Assembly (NCBI RefSeq): GCF_017591435.1
Contig: NC_059259.1
Coordinates: 642,130-706,129, forward strand
Direction: 5' to 3'
DNA: 64,000 bases
DNA from: Portunus trituberculatus
Taxonomy: Eukaryota > Arthropoda > Malacostraca > Decapoda > Portunidae
Shown: positions 32,268-42,124 of the stretch, piece by piece
Numbering within the stretch: the stretch's first letter is position 1
How the letters are laid out: every line of letters starts with the position of its first letter
The notes under the pieces: generated by a model
What the model was told of the DNA's origin: nothing
Database searches by the model: none
Seen by the model: only the letters and a program-made list of their open reading frames with translations
Translations under genes and position numbers: made by a program

Positions 32268-32912
32268 ATGGACCACCACAACACTATAAAGACACCACAC
32301 TTCTCCCACATCACTCCTGAAGACCTGGACCACATCTATGAACCCTCAGAGGACTCCTTTCTCCTCATCGACGCCCTGGAAAAAGACCTGGACCTGATCA
32401 GAGCCATATGCCCAGCGGTCTGCCTGGAGGTTGGCTCTGGGTCTGGCGTGGTGATCACAGCACTGGCCACAGCATTAGGGCCGCGCTGCTGCTACCTGGC
32501 CACGGATATTAACCTAAGGGCATGTCGCATCACTCAGGAGACTGGCCAGGCTAATGATGTGTCTGTGAATGCAATCAACACAGACTTGGTGGACGGAGTC
32601 AGGTCACCAGTGGACGTGCTCATCTTTAATCCACCGTATGTAGTGACCCCATCCGAGGAGGTGGGCAGAGGTGACTTGGAGCACACCTGGGCCGGGGGAG
32701 AGTTGGGTAGGGAGGTGATGGACCGCCTCTTCCCCAGGGTGAGTGAGCTGCTCTCCTCCAAGGGTGTGTTCTATCTGGTGGTGCTGAAGGAGAACCGGCC
32801 ACAGGAAGTGGCTGAGCTGCTGGCACTCCAAGGCTTCTCCTGCACCACGCTCCTCTCTAGGACCACCGGGCCAGAAAAGCTCTCAGTTCTTAGGTTCACT
32901 CGGAATAGGTAG
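32268..32912 (+). CDS. N6AMT1: HemK2/N6AMT1-type class I methyltransferase
   Basis: Intact 214-aa single-exon frame, the same length as human N6AMT1. Family hallmarks are YEPSEDSFLL (residues 24-33), the SAM-binding loop LEVGSGSG (53-60), acidic TD at 79-80, the catalytic NPPYVV (121-126), and WAGGELGREVMDR (141-153). In animals this protein with TRMT112 methylates the GGQ glutamine of release factor eRF1; a histone H4 lysine activity is also reported. NPPY places it in the N5-glutamine/N6-adenine group, but it acts on protein. The first ATG gives family length. It lies 2.2 kb downstream of Snapin on the same strand. The absence of introns may be natural or reflect retrocopying; the frame is undamaged, and no poly(A) remnant is obvious just after the stop. 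Confidence 0.93.
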   Translation: MDHHNTIKTPHFSHITPEDLDHIYEPSEDSFLLIDALEKDLDLIRAICPAVCLEVGSGSGVVITALATALGPRCCYLATDINLRACRITQETGQANDVSVNAINTDLVDGVRSPVDVLIFNPPYVVTPSEEVGRGDLEHTWAGGELGREVMDRLFPRVSELLSSKGVFYLVVLKENRPQEVAELLALQGFSCTTLLSRTTGPEKLSVLRFTRNR

Positions 32913-32915
32913 CTA

Positions 32916-33390
32916 CTCTCTCTCTCTCTCCTTTCTTTGCTTGTTTTTTCCAGCCTAATTTCTCTCCCTGCTCAAGAAAATAAGTTGTCATTTCTACATA
33001 TGGCAGTCCCTGTTTGACAATTTGCACCTTTATTAGTCTGTGTTATCTTCCCAGATTTGTGATTTCCCAGTGTAGTTTGACTTGTATCTCTTGCCAGCAT
33101 CCTTTCCTCTACTCTGCATTTTGAATGTTGTCCCTTTTTTATTCATTTATTGTTTTTATTTTTATATACTTGGTCATAATGAGAAGGTTCCTGTCATTAT
33201 AAATGTATATCTTTTGTCCCACAGCTTAACGTTGTATACATGCTGATGTTGTCTTGCTTAAGGCTGAACTGTATAAAAAGGATTTATCTGTGTCTGTCTG
33301 TCTGAATACCAGGCCAGCAGTCACACATAGGGTGGCTCAGACAAACCACCACACACTCATACACACATCAGTCATTCTCTTAATCCACTT
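32916..33390. repeat. Dispersed repeat, copy downstream of HEMK2
   Basis: A diverged copy of the 31687-31975 repeat in the same orientation, with extra partial copies of the CAGGCTGACAATGCAACACAGGATGG block near 33303 and 33453. It may overlap the HEMK2 3' UTR. Confidence 0.6.
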
Positions 33391-34098
33391 TGCTCCTGGT
33401 GGGGAGGGGATAGTAATAGTAGTATACAAGTTTATCTACCTACATTATGTATCAGGCTGACAATGCAACACAGGATGGACACACACTCCATTGGCCTGTG
33501 GTGAAAGGGAGTGTTACATTGGCCATCTTACACTGATACACTGTTACACACTCCTGAAGGATAAATGAACTCAACCCTGGCAAGAATCAGTTGTGTATTG
33601 TGATAGGGTGATTGGTAACTGTGTAGAGAAGCTATTGCCTATTTTTGCCTCATATGGTATACTGATGCCTATTCTTTCCCTCTAAGGGTGTAAAATGTAC
33701 TTTATGGAGAATATAATTTGTAAACAATAAACACGGAAGTAAATTGGTCCCAGAGTTGTGAATTCTCTGCCTATTTTTGTATTTCCTCCTTCCTGTGACT
33801 TATGTGAACACTTTCCAGAGGGAAGTTTTAAGACCCCTATCCTTTACTTCTTGACGTTTGAGGCCCTGCAGTTCAATGAACCTATGTTTTTCTTATATTT
33901 TATTGCTATTGGTCGATGACCCTTCTACATGAATTAAAGAAAAATATTTTGAAAGATGATAGCAAAACATTACATCACCAAGTTTTGTCCCATATTAAAG
34001 CTGCTCTCCCTCTAATCACAAGTACTTCCTTACAATGATACCACGTACACTGTGCGGAGAAAAAACCCACTTCTTGCGTTATATGGCCTTGTTGCATA
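33391..34098. other. No gene seen; possible HEMK2 3' end
   Basis: An AATAAA at 33727-33732 could be a polyadenylation signal for N6AMT1, about 815 bp after the stop. The rest is AT-rich with no frame of note. Confidence 0.35.
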
Positions 34099-34121
34099 AC
34101 ACACACACACACACACACACA
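34099..34121. repeat. (AC)n microsatellite at LINE 5' junction
   Basis: Abuts the 5'-truncated LINE beginning AATGTATACTAATATAGATG. Confidence 0.95.
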
Positions 34122-36955
34122 ATGTATACTAATATAGATGGGATACTGTCAAGTAGATTGGAATTGTAAGACTATATGATGGTGGAGAAGCCTGATATAG
34201 TGTGTTTGACAGACAAAATTACATGAAAAAACAAAGGTAAATTTGGATAATAAATATAATATATGGAGAAAGGATAGAGAGAGTAAAGGTGGAGGAGGAG
34301 TTATGATTATGACGAAGAAATAAATAAATGTGGATAAGGTTTGGTATGGGAAGAACAATGCAGAAGTGATAAGCATAAGGATAAAAAGTGATAGAAAAGA
34401 ATTAATAATCATGGTGACCTATGTACCTCCTAAAACAAATTCTTGGACATTAAGGGAATACGACATTATGATCAAGGATACTTTACAGAGTTTGGAAAGT
34501 GTATTATCTGGAAAAAGAAAGGTGATACTAGTAGGAGATTTTAATTGTAAGGAGGTGGATTGGGAAAATCTAGTAAGTGGTGTTGGAGAGGAAGCATGAG
34601 GAGAGATTTCTTAATCTAATGATGGAAAATATGATGGAACAGAGGGTGAAGGAAAATACTAGATATAGAGGAGATGATGAACCGGCTAGACTGGATTTGG
34701 TGTTAACAAGAGAAGTGTACCTATGTGGAGATATACAATACAAGTGTCCTTTGGGAAAGAGTGATCATGTGGTTATGGAAATGCAGATAGCAACAACACA
34801 GCGAAGGAAAGACGAGACATACAGGAGTGGTAGATTGAATTATAGAAAGATGGACACAGAAAGTTTGAAAAATTATTTCAGAAAATTAGATTGGGAGGAG
34901 ATGTTACAAATCAGAGAAGTGCAAAAAAAATATGAGATTTTTATGAAATATTATAAAGAAGGAGTTATGAAATTTGTACCAAAGTATAAACCGAGAGAGG
35001 AAGGAAGAAAGGATTGGTTTAATGCAACTTGTGTTAAGACTAAGGAAAAGAGAGATGTGGCTTGGAAAAGATGGAAAAAGAGCAGGAATATACTAAATAA
35101 GGAGAATTATAGAGTGGCGAGAAATGAGTATGTGAGGGTAAGGAGGGAGGAAGAAAGAAAATTTGAAAAAGATATTGTAGACAAGAGTAAGGAACATCCA
35201 AAATTGTTTTACAGGTTCATAAATGGTAAACTTAAAAAGAGAGAGTCCATTGAAAGGTTAAAAGGATGACTCTAAGAATATAGCGGAATTGGTAAATAAT
35301 AGGTTTCAGCAAGTATTTACTAAAGAAACAATGTTTGTAAAGCCTCAGAATGTAGAAGGAAATGTGCACATGGATGACATTAAGATACTTAAAAAGGAGT
35401 TATATAAAATGTTGGAGGAACTTAAAGATGATAAAGTGATGGGACCAGATGAAGTTTCAGGAAAATTATTGAAGGAATGTAGAGAAGAATTGATTGATCC
35501 ATTATATGATATTATAAGGTGCTCATTAGAAACAGGGAAGTACCAGTAGAGTGGAAAGAGCTGAAGTGGTGCCCATTTATAAGGGAGGCAGTAAGGAAGA
35601 GCCTCTTAACTATAGACCTGTGTCTCTAACAAGTGTGGTCGGTAAGATTTGTGAGAGGGTGATAAAGAAATATTGGATATGGTTCCTGGAGGATCATAAG
35701 TTATTATCGGATCATCAATTTGGCTTTAGGAAAGGGAGGTCATGTGTAACAAATCTACTGAGCTTTTATTCAAGAGTGGTTGACAAAATACAAGAGAGAG
35801 GATGGATGGACTGTGTATATTTGGATTTAAAGAAAGCTTTTGACAAGGTACCTCACATGAGACTGCTATGGAAATTAGAGATTTATGGAGGACTGAAAGG
35901 AAAAGTGTTAAAGTGGATGGAAAACTACTTGAGATGGAGGAGATGAGAACGGTAATAAGGGATGCAAAGTCGGACTGGTTGGTGGTGGAGAGTGGAGTCC
36001 CACAAGGCTCAGTGCTGGCACCAATACTTTTCCTTGTATATATTAATGACATGCCAGAGGAGTAAACAGTTATATTAATTTGTTTGCGGATGATGCGAAG
36101 TTGTGTAGGTGTGTGAAGAGTGAAGAAGATTGTGAAATTTTACAGGCAGATCTGGATAAGATTTGGGAGTGGAGCAAGAGGTGGGAAATGGAATTTAATC
36201 TGAGCAAAAGTCATGTGATGGAGATGGGAAGAGTGGAAAACGGCCAAGAGGGTCATATAAGATGGGTGAAGAAGTAGTGTTGAAAAAGGTGGAAAAGGAA
36301 AAGGATTTGGGAGTAATAATACAAGACCATGGGCAGTTTGAGGCTCATATTGATAAGATGTTTGGAGAAACGTATAATTTGATAAGAAATATTGGATTAG
36401 CCTTCCATTATATGGATAAAGATATGATGAAGAAATTAATTAGTACGGTAATTAGACCAAGATTGGAATATGCTGGTTTGGTCCCCTTATAAAAAGAAGC
36501 ATATAAGGAAGTTGGAGAGATTGCAGAGAATGGCAACAAAAATGGTTCCGGAATTGGCAGAAATGACCTATGAGGAGAGATTAAAAGAAATGAATTTGCT
36601 TACCTTGGAACAAAGAAGAGAAAGAGGAGATTTAATACAGGTTTATAAACTGTTGAATGGACTGGATGAAGTGGATAATGAGCAAATGATGTTGAGAGAG
36701 GAAAACTTAAATAGAACTACAAGATCACATAGTAAAAAGATAGCCAAGGGAATATGCTTGAAGGATGTGAAGAAATATAGTTTCCCACAAAGATGTGTGG
36801 AGGTGTGGAATGGTTTGAGTGAGGAGGTGGTGTCAGCAAGGAGTGTGCATAGTTTTAAAGGAAAGTTGGATGTGTGTAGACATGGAGACGGGGCCACACG
36901 AGTATGATACCCAGGCCCTGTAAAATTACAACTAGGTGAATACAACTAGGTGAAT
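34122..36955 (+). mobile_element. CR1-like LINE, diverged subfamily, nearly full ORF2
   Basis: Begins at the start of the endonuclease (cf. 38169) after (AC)n. The endonuclease pieces are TYVPPKTNSW and VILVGDFNCKEVDWEN (34330-34599), then ARLDLVLTREVYL and GKSDHVVMEM (34577-35269). RT pieces follow at 35289-36492: FGFRKGRSCVTNLLSF, YLDLKKAFDKVPHM, GVPQGSVLAPILFLVYIND and FADDAKLC. The thumb is at 36470-36907. At least six frameshifts break ORF2. The 3' end is CCCAGGCCCTGTAAAATTAC and CTAGGTGAATACAACTAGGT, a variant of the tail used by the other copies (GTGAATAC for GTAAATAC). Confidence 0.9.
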
Positions 36956-37234
36956 ACACACGAGACACGGTAGAGGAAGGACGCACTGGCACCGTTCCGA
37001 CAAGCAGCTGATCTTCACTACATACCGGTTGTACAGTTTTTACAATGGCCTGGGCAGGTAGTGTGGTCTCATTTTTCTTCATGTAATCAATTATTAAGGA
37101 AGGATGAGCGAAAAAGAGATACCATTAAAATGCAGACGAAATTGGAGAAGGTGGGAAAGCTGATGATGACAATGCTGATGTGGGTGAACGTGTATTCGAA
37201 GGTTTCGATACAACGACTACTTCACTACTAGAAA

Positions 37235-38078
37235 GTGTCAATTATTGAATATAAAATAGATAAACTGATAAAGGAGAAGATGGAAATGAAAGAGAATGAA
37301 GAACAGGATAAAGAGTTTATAAAACTGAGAGAAAGGATAAAAGAAAAAGTGGAAGAAAACGAAGCTAGGCTAAGAGCGGAAAACGAAGAACTAAAAAAGG
37401 AAGTAGCTAACTACAAACAGCAGATGGAAGAAGGACTCGGTAAAGCCGAGAAAGAAAAGGAGAAGCTGAAAGATCTAGTAAACAAGGAAGAGGAAAGAGT
37501 ACAGAACGTGATTAAAAAAGAAGTACAAGCATGGCGAGTCCAAGATAAGAAAGATAAGGCTGATTTTCAGGAGGTGATTCAAGAACAACTTAAAGAAAAA
37601 GATGAAAATATGACAAGCAAAATGATAGGAGTTCTCAAGACAAAAGAAAATTTAGTTAAAGAAATTGCAGAAAAAAAGAAGAGTGTATTCGTATTTGGAA
37701 TAAAAGAAAAAAAAAAGAAAATATAGACCAAAAAGAGAAAAAGAAGAAATGAAATCAGTCAAAGACCTACTGAAGAATCTAAACGACAAAGATAGGCAGA
37801 ACTTGGAAGAGGAAGTAGAAGAAATAAACAGAATGGGACCATATCAAGAAGGAAAAACGAGACCAATTAAAATACTACTAAAATCACAAGCAGCAATAGA
37901 AGAAATATTATATAGAACAACAAAACTTAGAGAAACAGAAGGCTGCAAGGATATCTATATAAAGAAAAATAGAAATGAGGAAGAAAGGAAGAGATACAAT
38001 GAACTGGCAGCAGCAGTAAGGAAAAGAATAATGAAAGGTCAGAAGAGGAGAAGAAGGCATTTTTTTGGAGAATTCTAG
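37235..38078 (+). pseudogene. CR1-like ORF1 (coiled coil plus RRM-like), frameshifted
   Basis: 37235-37726 encodes about 150 residues of Glu/Lys-rich coiled coil followed by SVFVFGIKE, the first strand of an RRM-like fold. 37749-38078 continues in another frame with GPYQEGKTRPIKILLKSQAA and a basic tail (RKRIMKGQKRRRRH). Coiled coil + RRM + basic C-terminal layout is that of LINE ORF1 RNA-binding chaperones, which coat element RNA. The break lies in an A-run near 37700-37730. Confidence 0.8.
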
Positions 38079-38167
38079 GAGACAGGATAAGGAAATGGTA
38101 TATAAACGAGAAGGAAGAGAAAAAGTGGAACAAGTTTAACTAAAATGATAAAGGCAAAAGACTAAAA

Positions 38168-39191
38168 ATGATGTATACGAACATAGACGGGGTTTTATCA
38201 AGTAAATTAGAATTAAGAGATTACATAAAGAAAGAAAATCCAGATATTGTATGCCTGGCTGAAACAAAACTAAATAAGGCAATCAAAATAGACTTGGACA
38301 ATAGGTATAATGTATGGAGAAGAGACAGAGTGGGTAAAGGAGGAGGAGGAGTCATGATTATGTTAAGGAAGGAGATAGTGATAAATGAAATGGAATGTGG
38401 GAAGGAAAAGCAGAAGTATTGTATATTAAGATGCATATTAATAAAAAAGAGATAACAATCATTGTAACATATGTGCCACCAAAAACAAATTCATGGACCA
38501 ATCAAGAATATAAAGACATGATAGATGACACAATAAGGAGTCTAATGAGAATCGTTAAAGAAAGGAGAAAAGTGATATTAGTAGGAGATTTCAACTGTAA
38601 AGAAGTGGACTGGGAAAATTATGAAAGTGGTATGGGGGAAGAAGCCTGGGAGAAAGATTCTTGAACCTAATGATAGACAATATGATGGACCAGAGAGTAA
38701 AGGAATGCACAAGATTCAGAGGAAACGACGAGCCGGCGAGATTGGACCTAGTTTTTACAAGGGGTATACAAATGAATGACGATATAAGATATAAGTGCCC
38801 ATTGGGAAAGAGTGACCATGCAATATTAGAAATAGATATAGAAGAGGGAAAGGAAGATAGAGACGATTCATACAAAGGAGACCGATTAAATTACAGAAAG
38901 GCTGATATTGAGAATCTCAAGAACTATTTTAAAAACGTAGACTGGGAGGAGATGGAAAACTCAGAGACAATGCAAGACAAATATAACTTATTTTTGGAAA
39001 TATACAAAACAGGAGTCAGGGAATATGTCCCAAAATATAGACCAAAAGAAGAAGGAAAGAAAGATTGGTTTAATACAAGGTGTGCTAGGGCAAAGGAGAA
39101 AAGAGATGGAGCATGGAAAAGGTGGAGGAGAAATAGAATCCAACAAATAAGGAAAACTTCAAGGCAGCGAGAAATGAATATGTTAAGGTGA
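38168..39191 (+). pseudogene. CR1-like AP endonuclease domain, frameshifted
   Basis: Frames 38168-38455 (YTNIDGVLSSKLELRDYI, DIVCLAETKL), 38395-38664 (VTYVPPKTNSW, GDFNCKEVDWEN) and 38661-39191 (ARLDLVFTRGIQ, GKSDHAILEID) carry the endonuclease motifs in order, including the GDFN and SDH boxes. The enzyme nicks the target DNA to prime reverse transcription. Confidence 0.85.
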
Positions 39192-39343
39192 GGAAGGAAG
39201 AGGAAAAGAACTTGAAAAGATATTGTCGAAAAATGTAAGGAGCAACCAAAATTGTTCTATAGATTCATAAATGGAAAAATTAGGCAAAAAGAAACAATAG
39301 AAAGGTTAAAAGGAGAGAACGGGATGGTGGAAGACCCAAAAGT

Positions 39344-40983
39344 ATGGCAGAACTATTAAATAAAAAATTCCAGGAGGTCTTTACTAAAGAATCCAAATTT
39401 GAGAGGCCACAGGGTAATAAAGAGACAATCTATATGAAAGAGATTAAAGTAACCAAGCTTGAAATAAAAGAGTTAATGAAGGAACTGGATGAAGAGAAGG
39501 CAATGGGACCGGATGAAGTCTCAGGCAGAATACTGAAAGAATGTAGAGAAGAACTAGCAAGTCCTATATACAACATCATAAAATGCTCAATAGAAAATGG
39601 AACAGTGCCAGTAGAATGGAAAAGAGCTGAGGTGGTTCCCATATATAAGAGCGGAAGGAAAGAAGAACCTTTAAATTACAGAACGGTATCACTAACTAGT
39701 GTAATATGCAAGATGTGTGAAAGAATAATAAAGAAACAATGGATTGAGTTCCTTGAAGACAACAAATTAATATCAAATAGCCAATTTGGTTTTAGAAAAG
39801 GACGGTCTTGTGTAACTAATTTATTGAGTTTCTATTCTAGAATAGTTGATAGAGTACAAGAGAGAGAGGGATGGGTTGACTGCATCTATTTGGATTTAAA
39901 AAAGGCGTTTGACAAAGTGCCACGCGCAAGATTACTGTGGAAGTTAGAGGAGAAGGGTGGCTTAAAAGGAAGCACATTGAGATGGATAGAAAATTATTTG
40001 AGGGGGAGAGAAACAAGGACGGTAGTTAAAGATATGAAGTCCAAGTGGAGAGCAGTAGAAAGCGGAGTGCCACAGGGGTCAGTATTGGCACCAATACTTT
40101 TCCTCATTTATATTAACGACATGCCAGAAGGAGTGAACAGCTACATAAATTTGTTTGCGGATGATATGAAACTGTGCAGAGTTATAAAGCAAAAGGAGGA
40201 TTGTGAAATACTGCAAGAAGACCTAAATAAGATCTGGGAATGGAGTAAGAAGTGGAAATGGAATTCAATGTGAACAAAAGCCATGTCATGGAAATGGGAA
40301 AGAGTGAAAGACGACCTGTGGAAATCTATAAGATGGGAGATGGAGTAGAACTGGAGAAAGTCAAAAAGGAAAAGGACTTAGGAGTGACGATGGAAGAAAA
40401 CAATCAACCAGTAAGCCATATTGATAGAATTTTTAGAGAAACATATAATTTGCTAAGGAATATTGGAGTAGCATTTCACTACATGGACAAAGAAATAATG
40501 AAGAAATTGATATGTACTATAATAAGAGCCAGATTGGAATATGCAGGAGTAGTGTGGACCCCTCATAAAAAGAAACACATAAGGAAATTGGAGAGGCTAC
40601 AAAAAATGGCTACAAGAATGGTCCCAGAACTTGAAGGGATGACATATGAGGAGAGACTAAAGGCTATGGATCTACCAACCTTGGAACAAAGAAGGGAGAG
40701 AGGAGACCTGATTCAAGTCTATAAATTGATCAACGGAATGGACCAAGTGGATAATGAGAAACTGATCCTGAGAGAAGAATATGACATCCGAAGTACAAGA
40801 TCGCATAGTAAAAAGCTGAGAAAGGAAAGATGTCTGAGAGATATTAAAAAATATAGTTTCCCGCAGAGATGTATTGAGACGTGGAACAATTTAGATGAAG
40901 AAGTAGTGTCTGCAACGAGTGTGCACACTTTTAAAGTAAGATTGGATAAGTGTAGATATGGAGACGGGGCCACACGAACATAA
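39344..40983 (+). pseudogene. CR1-like reverse transcriptase domain, one frameshift
   Basis: Frame 39344-40273 (309 aa) has KRAEVVPIYKSGRKEEPLNY, FGFRKGRSCVTNLL, IYLDLKKAFDKVP, GVPQGSVLAPILFLIYIND and LFADDMKLC. Frame 40252-40983 (243 aa) has KEKDLGVTMEEN, RPRLEYA-like ARLEYAGVVWTP and a long C-terminal tail ending RYGDGATRT. They overlap at a one-base deletion near 40255. Catalytic Asp residues are present in motif A and FADD. Confidence 0.9.
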
Positions 40984-41032
40984 AGCCCAGGCCCTGTAAA
41001 ACTACAACTAGGTAAAATACAACCAGGTAAAT

Positions 41033-41049
41033 ACACACACACACACACT
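41033..41049. repeat. (AC)n between LINE copies
   Basis: 3' flank of the near full-length copy and 5' flank of the fragment at 41050. Confidence 0.9.
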
Positions 41050-41505
41050 GGAATATGCAGCTGTGGTGTGGACACAGCTCTAAAAAAGATATAAGAAGAT
41101 TAGAACTGATACAGAAGATTGCTACAAAAATGGTGCTGGAACTAAAGGACCTAACATATGAAGGAAGACTGAAGGAAATGGGACTGCCAAGCTTACACGA
41201 TAGAAGAGAATGAAGAGACATAATGATAATGTATAAAATAGTAAATGGCATTGAAAAGATAGACAAGGAAGACCTGGTGCTGATGACAGAAGAAACTAGG
41301 ACAAGAGGACATGTAAAGATTAGGATGAGGCAGTGTGTGAAGGATATTAGAAAATACATTTTCCACACAGAACGGTGGAAAAAGTGGGATGCATTGAGTG
41401 ATGAAGTTGTTACAGCACAAAAGGACACTATCAGCCCCGCTCAAATCCTGTACAATGCAACTAGGTAAACACACATAAACGCACACAGACAGACACACAC
41501 CTTCC
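41050..41505 (+). mobile_element. Second, more diverged CR1-group LINE 3' fragment
   Basis: Starts at GGAATATGCAGCTGTGGTGT within the RT thumb. Frame 41223-41468 continues (MIMYKIVNGIEKID, KDIRKYIFHTERWKKWDAL). It ends CAATGCAACTAGGTAAACACAC, so it shares the CTAGGTAAAC-(AC)n tail design while the coding sequence is a different subfamily. Confidence 0.8.
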
Positions 41506-41830
41506 TGCCTATAATTTTTCAAACCATAGGTGCAAGAATATTTCTAGACTACCAGTGCAAACAAAACCAAAGGTGACCAAATAAACACAACGAAACCTTA
41601 AAAGTCATGCTGGGAGAGGAAGCGCCAACTACTTCTATCTATCTGGGAGAAGATTGTTTCAGGGGTGACAGGCAGTGACTGGAGCTGTAGGTAAGGTGAA
41701 ACATTAGGTGACATACACACCCCACAACTCAATGTGGACAAAAGACTTGGTCCAGGCGAGGATAACCACGTGTATTGAGAAATGTACCAGGAGAGTCAAT
41801 ATGCATGGGGTGAGCAGCCTCAATCCACTA
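41506..41830. other. No gene seen
   Basis: Unique-looking sequence between the LINE tail and a SINE. Confidence 0.5.
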
Positions 41831-41833
41831 GTG

Positions 41834-42095
41834 GGGGGCTGGGTGGCGTAGTTGGTTAAGGCGGCTTGCATTCAGGACTCCAGTCTAGGCTGCCTTGGTT
41901 CAAATCCTTGCCAAACTTAAGTTGCCTGATGGGAGATGTAACGTTCTCCCATAAACCCTAGCGGTGTCATATGATCTTAGCTGTTGCGGCGCGTAATGGA
42001 ATAACTTACATTTTTCGATCCACTGGGCTTCCGGCATCTCATGATGGGGACTTGATGACCACCTTGGGGAAAGACTGTTAGCTTTCTCTCAATGG
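41834..42095 (+). repeat. tRNA-derived SINE with good A and B boxes
   Basis: A box TGGCGTAGTTGG (41844-41855) and B box GGTTCAAATCC (41898-41908) at tRNA-like spacing, in a head starting GGGGGGCTGGGTGGCG. A ~180-bp body without coding capacity follows. The tRNA-like head cannot be folded into a confident cloverleaf with an anticodon here, so it is a SINE and not a tRNA gene. Confidence 0.8.
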
Positions 42096-42124
42096 CCCAC
42101 ATTCAGTAATGCTTTGCTTTGTAA

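Larger units (their letters stand above)
36956..41032 (+). mobile_element. CR1-like LINE, near full-length (~4.1 kb)
   Basis: The only copy here with 5' UTR (from ~36960), ORF1 and ORF2. It starts directly after the tail of the previous copy (ACACACGAGACACGG) and ends GCCCAGGCCCTGTAAAACTA then CTAGGTAAAATACAACCAGG and (AC)n. No RNase H domain; the family fits CR1/L2. Frameshifts in ORF1 (~37725), the endonuclease (~38450, ~38655), the linker (~39190-39340) and the RT (~40255) make it inactive, but it is the best reference for the many fragments in this window. Confidence 0.92.

Noticed and set aside
41836..41910. tRNA gene
   Set aside because: Good A and B boxes, but no convincing anticodon arm or acceptor pairing, and a SINE body follows.
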